Positions 8,137 to 16,195 of a stretch of 51,809 nt of DNA are shown piece by piece (within the stretch, counting starts at the first letter, position 1; each line of letters starts with the position of its first letter). The DNA comes from Acidimicrobiia bacterium (GTDB lineage: Bacteria; Actinomycetota; Acidimicrobiia; Spongiisociales; UBA5794): assembly GCA_026985095.1 (NCBI GenBank), contig JALSQW010000012.1, positions 1 through 51,809 of the forward strand, in the 5' to 3' direction. Below the pieces are notes generated by a model. That model searched no databases, was not told where the DNA came from, and saw nothing but the letters and a program-made list of their open reading frames with translations. Position numbers and translations under genes: made by a program.

Positions 8137-9144
8137 ATGTCCACTCCGAAGCGATTCCTGGTCACCGGCGCCGACGGCTTCATCGGCTCGCACGTGTGCG
8201 AAACGCTCGCCAGGCGCGGGCACCGGGTCACGGCGCTCGCGTACTACAACTCGTTCGGCACGTGGGGGTGGCTGGACCGGATCGACGCCGACACCACCGA
8301 TTCCATCGAGGTGGTCCTCGGCGACGTCCGCGACCCGTTCCACGTCGAGAAGGTCATGCGCGGCGCCGATGTCGTCCTCCACCTGGCCGCCCTCATCGGG
8401 ATCCCGTACTCGTACGTCGCCCCCCAGTCGTACGTCGATACCAACGTGACCGGCACCCTCAACGTCCTCGAAGCCGCGCAGCGCCTCGGCGTCGCCCGCG
8501 TGATCCAGACCTCCACCAGCGAGGTCTACGGCAGTGCACAGTTCGTTCCCATCACCGAAGCGCACCCCCTCCGAGCTCAATCGCCCTATGCCGCATCCAA
8601 GATCGGGGCGGATCAGCTCGCCTTGTCCTATCAACGGTCGTTCGGCACCCCGGTCGTCGTGATGCGACCGTTCAACACCTACGGCCCTCGCCAGTCGGCG
8701 AGAGCGGTCATCCCCACGATCATCGTGCAAGCCCTCTCCGGCGTCGAGCCGATCCGACTCGGCTCTCTCTCGCCCACCCGAGACTTCAACTACGTCGAGG
8801 ACATCGCCCGGGCCTTCGCCATCGTCGGCGAAGCCGACGGCGGCATCGGAGAGGTGGTGAACTTCGGATCCAACTTCGAGATCTCCATCGGGCAGGTCGT
8901 CGAAGCGGTGGGCGAGGCTCTGGGCCGCAGGCTCGACGTCGAGACCGAGACCCGAAGGATCCGCCCGGCCGACAGCGAGGTCGACCGGCTGTGGGCCGAC
9001 AACTCCAAGGCCCGCGAACTGTTCGGCTGGCGCCCCGAGTACGGGGGCATCGACGGCTTCCGGCGGGGGATCGCCGAGACCGTCGCCTGGTTCTCCGACC
9101 CGGTGAACCGGGCCGGATACAAGCCCGGCACCTACAACTTCTAG
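8137..9144 (+). CDS. LegB-like NDP-sugar 4,6-dehydratase (extended SDR family)
   Basis: 335 residues with an ideal GGAGG ribosome binding site 7 nt before ATG 8137. The Rossmann motif is VTGADGFIGSH (about 9-19). The catalytic region includes TSTSEVYG and the YAASK Tyr/Lys pair. Distinctive blocks are YYNSFGTWGWLD, HLAALIGIPYSY, RPFNTYGPRQSARAVIPT, LSPTRDFNYVED, SEVDRLWADNSKA and the end YKPGTYNF. By memory these match the LegB family, which converts NDP-GlcNAc to the 4-keto-6-deoxy sugar in legionaminic acid synthesis, closer than RmlB or Gmd. The usual partners LegC (aminotransferase) and LegI (synthase) are not in the window. The 4-keto product may instead be reduced by the SDR protein two genes downstream. 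Confidence 0.82.
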   Translation: MSTPKRFLVTGADGFIGSHVCETLARRGHRVTALAYYNSFGTWGWLDRIDADTTDSIEVVLGDVRDPFHVEKVMRGADVVLHLAALIGIPYSYVAPQSYVDTNVTGTLNVLEAAQRLGVARVIQTSTSEVYGSAQFVPITEAHPLRAQSPYAASKIGADQLALSYQRSFGTPVVVMRPFNTYGPRQSARAVIPTIIVQALSGVEPIRLGSLSPTRDFNYVEDIARAFAIVGEADGGIGEVVNFGSNFEISIGQVVEAVGEALGRRLDVETETRRIRPADSEVDRLWADNSKARELFGWRPEYGGIDGFRRGIAETVAWFSDPVNRAGYKPGTYNF

Positions 9145-9153
9145 GAGATCGAG

Positions 9154-9864
9154 ATGCATGCCGTCATCCTCGCCGGAGGCAAGGGAAGCCGCCTCCGACC
9201 GTTCACGTTCACCATCCCCAAGCCGCTCGTCCCGATCGGGGACATCCCCATCATCGAACTGCTCATCCGGCAGCTTTCCGTCCAGGGGTTCACGCGAGCC
9301 ACGATCTCGGTCGGCCACCTCGCCGGGTTGATCCAGAGCTTCTGCGGCGACGGCACACGATGGGGTATCCCGATCGACTACGTGTACGAAGACGAGCCGC
9401 TGGGGACCGTCGGCAGCCTGGCGCTCATCGATCGCTTCGACGACGACCGCGTCCTCGTCGTCAACGGCGACACCTTGACGGACATGAGCTTCGCCGACGC
9501 CTACCGAGGCCACTCGAGCGCCGATGCGGCGACCATCTGTGCCAGTACCCGCACCGTCGCCATCGACTTCGGGATCCTCTCCGTCGACGATGAAGCCACC
9601 TTGAGCGGGTACGCGGAAAAGCCGACGCTGGAGTATCTGGTGAGCATGGGGACGAACGTGCTGAACGTCGACGCCGTGCGCCGCCATCTCGAACGAGGGG
9701 AACGGCTCGACATGCCCGAGCTGATCGACCGTTTCCGCCGCTCCGGTGAGCGGGTTCGGGTCCACCAGCCGGATGCCTTCTGGTTGGATCTCGGTCGACT
9801 CGACGACCTCGAAGAGGGCACCCGCATCTTCACCGCCGATCCACAGCGGTTCCTCCGACCGTGA
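9154..9864 (+). CDS. Sugar-1-phosphate nucleotidyltransferase
   Basis: 236 residues with the single nucleotidyltransferase domain. It begins AVILAGGKGSRLRPFTF, the NTP-binding signature loop, followed by PKPLVPIGDIPI, EDEPLGTVGSL, VVNGDTLTD (metal-binding Asp) and YAEKPTLEY. It lacks a left-handed beta-helix, unlike the long RmlA in this window. ATG 9154 follows AGGAG closely, 9 nt after the dehydratase stop. Such short enzymes make UDP-, GDP-, CDP- or dTDP-sugars. Beside a LegB-like dehydratase, the PtmE role (GDP-GlcNAc synthesis for legionaminate) is one possibility, but the base and sugar specificity are not readable. The stop overlaps the next start as GTGA. Confidence 0.85.
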   Translation: MHAVILAGGKGSRLRPFTFTIPKPLVPIGDIPIIELLIRQLSVQGFTRATISVGHLAGLIQSFCGDGTRWGIPIDYVYEDEPLGTVGSLALIDRFDDDRVLVVNGDTLTDMSFADAYRGHSSADAATICASTRTVAIDFGILSVDDEATLSGYAEKPTLEYLVSMGTNVLNVDAVRRHLERGERLDMPELIDRFRRSGERVRVHQPDAFWLDLGRLDDLEEGTRIFTADPQRFLRP

Positions 9865-10796
9865 CCAGGGTCCTCATCACCGGAGGCACCGGTGTGCTCG
9901 GCCGGGCACTCGCCCGCTCGCTGTCACGCGTCCACGAGGTGTGGACCACGTCTCGTCGCGACACCGGCGACGACCGACATGTCGCCGCCGACCTCACCGC
10001 CGACGACGCCGCCCGAGCCATCGTCACCAGGGTCCAGCCGAACATGGTCGTGCACCTGGCGGGAACCACGCGCGGGTCGCCTCCCGAGCTCTTCGACGCC
10101 AACGTCGTGACGACCGTCAACCTCCTCCAGGCCGTCGACCCATCGACCCCCGTCATCGCCGTCGGCTCCGCCGCCGAGTACGGGCCGGGCACCGGAGATC
10201 TCATCGCCGAGACGGCACCGCTCCGGCCCGTTTCCGAATACGGGAGATCCAAGGCGGCCGGGAGCCTGGCCGCCACGGCCATCGCCCGTCGGCGCGGCAT
10301 CCCGCTCACCATCGTTCGGCCGTTCAACGTCGTCGGACCGGAGATGCCGACGACGTCTCCCCTCGGCAACATCGGAGCCCAGCTCCGGGCCGCCCAGGGA
10401 ACCTCCACCGACCGTCTCCGGACCGGCCGCCTCGACGTCGTTCGCGACTTCATCCCGATCGGGTTCGTCGTCGAGGCGCTCACCGCGGTCGTCGCCGATC
10501 CCCAACCCGATGGCGTGTTCAACATCTGCTCGGGTGTCGGGCTTCGCCTTCGGGACGTCGTCGAAGCACTCGCCGGCCGTCTCGGCGTCGCTCCCGAGAT
10601 CTGCGTCGACCCTGACCTCGCGGCCCTCCCGGCCGCCGAACGGGTCGTGGGCGACCCCGCCCGGCTGACCACGCGATACGGGATCTCGGTGACGACCGAT
10701 CCCGAGAGGGTGGCGGACGCGATCGTGGGTACCGCTCAGGCCCCTCCAGCGGTACCCTCCGCTCGCCCGACCGACACCACCACGGAAGACCGATGA
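9861..10796 (+). CDS. NAD(P)-dependent epimerase/reductase of the extended SDR family
   Basis: 311 residues from GTG 9861, coupled by a GTGA overlap to the nucleotidyltransferase. It has VLITGGTGVLG (about 4-14) for dinucleotide binding, VVHLAGTT, VGSAAEYG, the active-site YGRSK, and RPFNVVGPEMP. The layout resembles 4-keto-6-deoxy sugar reductases such as Rmd (GDP-6-deoxy-mannose) rather than dehydratases, because the TDEVYG-type block is replaced by SAAEYG. It would fit reduction of the 4-keto product of the upstream LegB-like enzyme to a 6-deoxy-N-acetylhexosamine. That link is inference from the operon. The end overlaps the fusion gene by ATGA. Confidence 0.78.
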   Translation: MTRVLITGGTGVLGRALARSLSRVHEVWTTSRRDTGDDRHVAADLTADDAARAIVTRVQPNMVVHLAGTTRGSPPELFDANVVTTVNLLQAVDPSTPVIAVGSAAEYGPGTGDLIAETAPLRPVSEYGRSKAAGSLAATAIARRRGIPLTIVRPFNVVGPEMPTTSPLGNIGAQLRAAQGTSTDRLRTGRLDVVRDFIPIGFVVEALTAVVADPQPDGVFNICSGVGLRLRDVVEALAGRLGVAPEICVDPDLAALPAAERVVGDPARLTTRYGISVTTDPERVADAIVGTAQAPPAVPSARPTDTTTEDR

Positions 10797-13700
10797 ACGA
10801 CACGCGCGACCTGGGCTACCTGAGAACGCCGACCGAGTTCCACCCGCTGGCCTCATGCCCATGGTGCGGGAACGACGAGCTCGAGCACGTCGCCACCCGC
10901 GGTGACGGACTCCCCGTCCTCGGGTGTCCTGCCTGCGCGCTCCGGTTCCTGGGAGCGCTCCCCGAGGACATCTCGGTCTTCTACGACGAGGACTACTACG
11001 TTCGGAGCCCGATACCGGGAACCGCTCCGGCCGTCAGCGGATACGAGGACTACGAGCGGTCGTTCAGCCCCTCGTCCTTCCGCTGGCTCACCTCACTGAT
11101 CTCGGGGGCCCTCGGGGGAACGGGGCGACTCTTCGATCTCGGCGCCGCCACCGGCACCTTCCTCGAGATGGCCCGCTACGAGGGGTTCGACGTCCACGGG
11201 GTGGAACTGACCGAGGAAGGCTCCGCCGCCGCCCGCGAGAAGGGTCTCGACGTACGCACCGGGATGTTCGACGCCGATGACTGGCCACCCGGATCCTTCG
11301 ATGTCGTCACTGCGCTCGAGGTCCTCGAGCACGTCACCGACCTGCGCGAGACCCTGGTCGGACTGGGCCGGCTCCTCGCCCCCGACGGGCTCCTCGTGTT
11401 CTTCGTGCCCAACGTGACCGACGAGATCATCCAGCGATACGGCGACGACGCTCTCGACTTCAACAAATCCTTCGATCACACGCTGTTCTTCAACCCGAGG
11501 GCGCTCGAGCGGATCTTCGCCGAGACGTTCGGCGAAGATGCCTTGACGCTGTTCACCGCGAACGTCGAGCAGTGGGGCCAGCAGGTGTCGTCTGCACTCG
11601 GGTTCGTCCGGAAACGGCCGAACCCCGACCGGCCCGAACGGCGCCTGTTCGACATCGTGAACGGCGACCTGGAGCCGACCATGATCGACACCCCCGACGA
11701 GGCGACCGCCGTTGCCCTCACGGCGGCCAAGTTCTTCCAACCGGAGCTCGCCGACGCAGCACTGGCCAGAGGCGAAGCGCTCGGGCTCACCGGGCCGGGC
11801 CTGGCAACGGTCCGCGCCCAGGTGCTGCGGAACCGCGGCGAGATCATCAACGCGATCGAGATCCTGGAGCCCCACATCCGGTCCGGCCGCCATCGGGACG
11901 ACCCGATCGCTCCCTCGCTCCTCGTCGAGGTGCTCGAGGACCTCATGACCCACCTCGGGATCGAAGAGCCCGGGCTCACCGCCGGTATCCGGGCGATCCA
12001 TGCCAGCTTCGACTCGAAGAACGTGTTGCGTCGCGCGCTCGCCCAGATCGAAGCCCGCGAGGAGGACCTCGTCGCGAGGGCTCAGGCGGCAGAGCGCCGC
12101 GCCAACGACGCCGAAGAACGCATCGAGGCGGAACGTCGCCGCGCCGAGGAACGCATGGAGGCGGAACGTCGCCGCGCCGAGGAACGCATCGAGGCGGAAC
12201 GTCGCCGCGCCAACGACGTCGAACGGCGTCACGCCGTGGCCATGGCCGAGTTCGGGAACCTCGAAGCCGACCTCGCCGACGTGCAGGCGAGGGCCGATGC
12301 GGCGACCGCCCGCGCCGCCGCCCTCAGCGAAGACAACGGTCGCCTCCGGGACACGCTCAACGACATCTACCGGTCCCGCGCGTGGCGACTGACGACGACA
12401 GCCTGGAAGTTGAAGGCCCTGTTGCGAGGCCGAAGGGCGCAGCGAACCGACTCGCCGGCGGCCAGGGACCACGCCGCGGGGTCCACGTCGACCCCGCGGC
12501 TTCCCGAGACGACCTTCCCGGTGACCGTGTCGGTGATCATGCCCGTCTACAACAAGGGAGACACCCTCGCGAGCTCCATCGCCAGCGTGCAAGCACAGAC
12601 GTATCGCGACCTCGAGATCGTCATCTGGGATGACGGATCGACCGACACCGCCACGAGAGAAGCCATCGACGCGGCAGCGGAACTCGACACGGTGACGGTC
12701 TTCCGAGCCGACAACCAGGGAGTGGTCCACGCGCGGAACGCCGCGATGTCGTTCGCGAGAGGCGAGTTCTTCGTCTGCCTCGATCCCGACGACCGGATCG
12801 CTCCGACCTACATCGAGAAGGCCGTCGCGTATCTTCGCAGCCACCCCGAGATCTCGATCGTGTACCCGTGGCAGCGATCGGTCGGCGACTTGGAGGAACG
12901 GTGGGAGACCCAGGATCTGGACCCCGGTCGCATCGCCGCGGTGAACCACGTCCCGGTGTGCGCGATGTTCCGGCGCGAGGTCTACACGGCCACGGGAGGC
13001 TTCTCCGACCGGATGGCGGGCGGTTTCGAGGATTGGGAGTTCTGGGCCCACGCCGCCGAGCTCGGGTTCCGCGGCCGGGTCATCCCCGAGGCCCTGTTCG
13101 AGTACGTCTACAGCAACGATCCGACCCGCTCGCGGGACGCGACCTCGCGGCACCTGTACGACGAACTGGCCGGCAGGATCGGCGCCCTCCACCCGACACT
13201 CGCCGGGGCACGAGAGCGCCCACTCGCCGGCGTCCCCGCACCCGGCCGCCTCGATCTCGCTCCCCCGGTGCTCCCGCCCGGCTCCGGTCGCCCGGTGATC
13301 CTGATGTTGCCCTGGTTCACCATGGGCGGAGCCGACCGAGTGGTGGAAGCCCTCATCGCCCATTGGCGGTCCTCAGGGAGGACGGTGATCGCGGTGACGA
13401 CGCTCGGGGTCGGGGACGGCATGGTCGACCGTTTCGAACAGCTCCTCGAGCTCACCCCATATGCGTATCACCTTCCTCACATCGTGCCCGAATCACATTG
13501 GTACGACTTCGTGGAGCGCATCGTCGACGCCCTCGGCGCCGCGACCATCGTCAACGTCGGATCCACGTGGCTCCACGACAATGCTGCACGACTGAAGCGG
13601 GCCCATCCCGAACTCCGGATCGTCGATCAACAGTTCAACGACGCCGGCCACATCGACGGCAACCGGAAGGCGGCCTCGGCCATCGACCTGACGGTCACCG

Positions 13701-14335
13701 CCTACGACGGGCTCCGCGACCGGTTCCTCGAAGACGGACGACCCGACGACCAGGTGACCAGCATCTACGTCGGCATCGAACCTGCCGCCGTCGCCGAACG
13801 GGACGCCGCTGCGGTCCTCGCCTCCTTCGGGCTCGGCGCTCCGGAACGCTTCGTCGTCTTCGTCGGTCGGCTCTCCGAAGAGAAGCGGCCCGGATGGCTC
13901 CTTCCGCTGGCCGACGAGCTCGGTCGTCACGACATCAAGACCCTCGTGATCGGAACCGGGCCCCTGGTCGAAGAGCTGGGCCCCCGTTTCGAGCGCCATC
14001 CCCATCTCGTCTGGTCGACCCACGTGGACGACGTCATGCCCATCTACGCCGCCGCCGAAGCCACGGTGCTCCCGAGCCGGGTCGAAGGCATCCCGTTGAC
14101 CGTGATGGAATCGCTGGCCGCCGCGACACCCGTCGTCGCCACCGCCGTCGGAGGCCTTCCGGAGCTGAAGGACGTTCCTGGATTGCATCTCGTCGATCCC
14201 GACGACCGCTCCGGCTTCATCCACCAGACCCTGACCGTCGTCGAGTCGCCGACGACCGACGCCGTCGCCCTTCCCGAGGAGATGACCCTCCGCGGGATGC
14301 TGGAACGCTACGACGCGGTGGTCGATCCCGGCTGA
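10793..14335 (+). CDS. Multidomain methyltransferase / coiled-coil / GT2 / GT4 fusion protein
   Basis: 1180 residues in one uninterrupted frame. Residues about 20-50 carry two CxxC pairs (C22/C25, C45/C48), a likely zinc site seen in sugar methyltransferases. A class I SAM methyltransferase follows, with DLGAATGTF at 115-123 and ALEVLEH. Residues about 420-530 form a charged coiled coil that includes three 11-residue repeats encoded at 12116-12214. A GT2 domain from about 580 shows VSVIMPVYNKGD, WDDGSTD and CLDPDDR. A GT4 (GT-B) domain from about 833 shows PWFTMGGADRVVE, VGRLSEEKRP and PSRVEGIPLTVMESLA, with the conserved donor-binding E-x7-E type region. It ends the plus-strand operon, joined by ATGA. 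Methyl capping plus two sugar transfers on one chain would suit chain-end modification or length control, as in WbdD-type systems; this role is inference. Confidence 0.88.
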   Translation: MNDTRDLGYLRTPTEFHPLASCPWCGNDELEHVATRGDGLPVLGCPACALRFLGALPEDISVFYDEDYYVRSPIPGTAPAVSGYEDYERSFSPSSFRWLTSLISGALGGTGRLFDLGAATGTFLEMARYEGFDVHGVELTEEGSAAAREKGLDVRTGMFDADDWPPGSFDVVTALEVLEHVTDLRETLVGLGRLLAPDGLLVFFVPNVTDEIIQRYGDDALDFNKSFDHTLFFNPRALERIFAETFGEDALTLFTANVEQWGQQVSSALGFVRKRPNPDRPERRLFDIVNGDLEPTMIDTPDEATAVALTAAKFFQPELADAALARGEALGLTGPGLATVRAQVLRNRGEIINAIEILEPHIRSGRHRDDPIAPSLLVEVLEDLMTHLGIEEPGLTAGIRAIHASFDSKNVLRRALAQIEAREEDLVARAQAAERRANDAEERIEAERRRAEERMEAERRRAEERIEAERRRANDVERRHAVAMAEFGNLEADLADVQARADAATARAAALSEDNGRLRDTLNDIYRSRAWRLTTTAWKLKALLRGRRAQRTDSPAARDHAAGSTSTPRLPETTFPVTVSVIMPVYNKGDTLASSIASVQAQTYRDLEIVIWDDGSTDTATREAIDAAAELDTVTVFRADNQGVVHARNAAMSFARGEFFVCLDPDDRIAPTYIEKAVAYLRSHPEISIVYPWQRSVGDLEERWETQDLDPGRIAAVNHVPVCAMFRREVYTATGGFSDRMAGGFEDWEFWAHAAELGFRGRVIPEALFEYVYSNDPTRSRDATSRHLYDELAGRIGALHPTLAGARERPLAGVPAPGRLDLAPPVLPPGSGRPVILMLPWFTMGGADRVVEALIAHWRSSGRTVIAVTTLGVGDGMVDRFEQLLELTPYAYHLPHIVPESHWYDFVERIVDALGAATIVNVGSTWLHDNAARLKRAHPELRIVDQQFNDAGHIDGNRKAASAIDLTVTAYDGLRDRFLEDGRPDDQVTSIYVGIEPAAVAERDAAAVLASFGLGAPERFVVFVGRLSEEKRPGWLLPLADELGRHDIKTLVIGTGPLVEELGPRFERHPHLVWSTHVDDVMPIYAAAEATVLPSRVEGIPLTVMESLAAATPVVATAVGGLPELKDVPGLHLVDPDDRSGFIHQTLTVVESPTTDAVALPEEMTLRGMLERYDAVVDPG
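12116..12214 (+). repeat. Three tandem 33-bp repeats encoding an 11-residue coiled-coil unit
   Basis: Three head-to-tail copies (12116-12148, 12149-12181, 12182-12214) differ at only a few bases. Each encodes ERIEAERRRAE or a close variant, a hendecad pattern that supports a long helix. Copy number could change by slippage without shifting frame, altering the spacing between the methyltransferase and glycosyltransferase domains. Confidence 0.9.
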
Positions 14336-15360
14336 GCATCCGGGTCGAGGAACGCCTCCCGCCGATCGGCGGTTCGCAGGTTCCACGCTCGCATCCATGC
14401 CCGAGCCCGCTGAACGATCCCCTCTCGCTCCGCCCGTTCCAGGAGCGTCGATGCCGCTCGGGCGACCGCCGCCGGGTTGTCGTGCTCGGACACGAAGCTG
14501 AACCGACCGAGGACCTCGTCGTCCGCGAACAGGGCCGTCGTCCGCGACAGCAGCGCCGGTACACCGAACCAGTAGCTCTCCTGCGGCAAGAGCGGGAAAC
14601 ACTCGTAGAGGCTGACCGCCAGATTGAGATCGACCGACGCCACGAGTCTCACGAAACGATCGCGATCGATGAGGCCGTGCTCGACCACCCGGAGACGGCC
14701 GGGCAGATAGTCCACCGGAGGGATCCGGGTCACATGCGCGGTCTCACCCATCAACGCGACCGCCCCGAGCTGGGTGACGACGTTCTTCCGCCACGACGCC
14801 TCGGCGAACACCCCGATATGACCCCCCGGCCCGAGATCGTCCCTGGCGACTTCCTCCAGCTCCTCGATCGCGGCCGGAACGAACACGGCGGGTACGCCGA
14901 GGGCCGACAACGCCTCGGCCTGCCCCTCCTTGGTGAAGCCGAGGTGCTCGACGTGTCCCGACGCCGAGAGTCGAGCGATCGTCCCGATGACGGCCGACTC
15001 GCCTGCCTCCGCCCCGTGCTGAGCCATCGACGAGTGCATGAGGATCCGGAACCGTCGTCGAGGGGATTGGGCGAGAACGAACCTCTCGGTGCCCGGCGGG
15101 AAGCCGCTGACGACCACCATCTCGGTGCCGAGAGCGTCCAGGATGGCACCGACTGTGGACCCTTGTCGGTCGAGATCCGACGCCTCGACCATGGGGAGCC
15201 CCAACGCCTTCGTCGCCGAGCGGATCCCCCTCCACTCGGGGTGGCACAGCGCCACGACACGGGCGCGCCCGTCGACGGGCGCGCCTCCCAGGGTCGGATC
15301 CGAGGTCGGTCGGGACGCGGGCGACAGCAAGCGGCGGAACCGTTCACGCATCGAAGTCAC
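14308..15360 (-). CDS. Putative GT-B glycosyltransferase at the end of the rhamnose/ABC operon
   Basis: 350 residues from GTG 15360; ATG 15351 is an equally plausible start. The gene overlaps the end of rmlD by 17 nt. No signal peptide or membrane span is seen. The C-terminal half has a GT4-like pattern: HIGVFAEASWRKNVVTQ, then VASVDLNLAVSLYECFPLLPQES, resembling the donor-binding loop of GT-B enzymes, then SFVSEHDNPAAVARAA. The N-terminal half (MVVVSGFPPGTERF, FRILMHSSMAQHGAE) resembles an acceptor domain but lacks a clear family motif. Being in the same operon as rmlABCD, a rhamnosyltransferase role is a reasonable guess. Its 3' end overlaps the converging fusion gene by 28 nt, and a 24-bp palindrome lies within its 5' coding region. 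Confidence 0.65.
   Translation of the reverse strand: MTSMRERFRRLLSPASRPTSDPTLGGAPVDGRARVVALCHPEWRGIRSATKALGLPMVEASDLDRQGSTVGAILDALGTEMVVVSGFPPGTERFVLAQSPRRRFRILMHSSMAQHGAEAGESAVIGTIARLSASGHVEHLGFTKEGQAEALSALGVPAVFVPAAIEELEEVARDDLGPGGHIGVFAEASWRKNVVTQLGAVALMGETAHVTRIPPVDYLPGRLRVVEHGLIDRDRFVRLVASVDLNLAVSLYECFPLLPQESYWFGVPALLSRTTALFADDEVLGRFSFVSEHDNPAAVARAASTLLERAEREGIVQRARAWMRAWNLRTADRREAFLDPDAQPGSTTAS
15262..15285. repeat. Perfect 24-bp palindrome inside a coding region
   Basis: The half-site GGCGCGCCCGTC is followed immediately by its exact reverse complement. It lies near the 5' end of the GT-B gene, encoding about GGAPVDGRA. Its role, if any, is unknown; a no-loop palindrome could bind a dimeric protein or form a cruciform, but a GC-rich chance origin is possible. 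Confidence 0.7.
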
Positions 15361-16195
15361 CGCTCATCACCGCGAGCTGTCCGGCCACGATCTCATCGAG
15401 ACGCTCCCGATGATGGGCCAAGGGACCGAGACCGAGCCGTTCGAGGCGGCTGGTGTCCAGCGTCGCCCGCGCGGGTCGTTGCGCCTTCGTCGGATGATCC
15501 TGGCTCCGGCACGGACGGATCCGCTCCCCGCTCGAGCCGGCGGTCTCGGCGATCTCCACGGCGAGCCGGTACCACGTCGTCTCTCCCTCGTTGGCGACAT
15601 GCAGCAGCCCGGTGGTCCCCGCTCGCACGGCGTCGAGCGTCGTCGACGCCAGATCGTCGGCCATCGTCGGGCGCCCCCACTGGTCGTCGACGACCGCACC
15701 TCCCGACGTGGCGAGACGCAGCGCCGTCGTCGCGAAGCACCGATGGGTTCCCGACAGCAACCACGACGTGCGCACGACGAGAACCTCCGCGCCGCGATCC
15801 AAGGCGATACGTTCCCCTGCGACCTTGCTCTTCCCGTACACGTTGATCGGCGTCGTCGGGTCATCCTCGGAGTACGGCCCGGCGTCACCGGCGAACACGT
15901 AGTCCGTCGAGAAGGTCACCAGCCGGGATCCCGTACGGGCCGCCGCGTCGGCCAGGTTGCCGACACCCTCGGCGTTGACCGCGAAGGCCTCGTCGACCCG
16001 ATCTTCGGCGGCATCGACGTCCGTCCAGGCCGCGCAATTGACGATGAGCTCCGGCCGAACGGTCGAGACGACCGCGGAGACGGACGCGCGGTCGGTGATG
16101 TCCAGTTCCCTTCGCGACAGGTAGGTCGCCTTCGGGCCGAGGAGGCGCATGAAGGCGGCCCCGAGCTGGCCCCCGGCACCGGTCACGAGGATCAT
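15344..16195 (-). CDS. rmlD: dTDP-4-dehydrorhamnose reductase
   Basis: 283 residues, standard for RmlD, which performs the last step of dTDP-L-rhamnose synthesis using NAD(P)H. It has VTGAGGQLG (about 4-12), LDITD, NCAAWTDVDAAE, NAEGVGNLA, STDYVFAG, the active-site YGKSK, VVRTSWL and the typical GRPTMADDLA segment. ATG 16195 overlaps the rmlA stop as ATGA and was chosen over a longer frame that runs into rmlA. It sits in a wzm-wzt-rmlCBAD operon, so L-rhamnose is a predicted component of the exported glycan. Confidence 0.95.
   Translation of the reverse strand: MILVTGAGGQLGAAFMRLLGPKATYLSRRELDITDRASVSAVVSTVRPELIVNCAAWTDVDAAEDRVDEAFAVNAEGVGNLADAAARTGSRLVTFSTDYVFAGDAGPYSEDDPTTPINVYGKSKVAGERIALDRGAEVLVVRTSWLLSGTHRCFATTALRLATSGGAVVDDQWGRPTMADDLASTTLDAVRAGTTGLLHVANEGETTWYRLAVEIAETAGSSGERIRPCRSQDHPTKAQRPARATLDTSRLERLGLGPLAHHRERLDEIVAGQLAVMSGDFDA

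Noticed and set aside
6909-9593. 894-codon plus-strand frame overlapping wecB and the dehydratase
   Set aside because: It is a frame-shifted shadow of two well-defined enzymes and has no domain.
7939-9765. 608-codon minus-strand frame
   Set aside because: Antisense shadow of the dehydratase and nucleotidyltransferase; no ribosome binding site or family.
11093-13363. 756-codon minus-strand frame opposite the fusion gene
   Set aside because: Antisense to the methyltransferase and GT2 domains, with a composition typical of a complementary-strand shadow.
12868-15846. 992-codon plus-strand frame
   Set aside because: It is arginine- and proline-rich, crosses the end of the fusion gene and runs antisense through the GT-B and rmlD genes, all of which have recognisable products.
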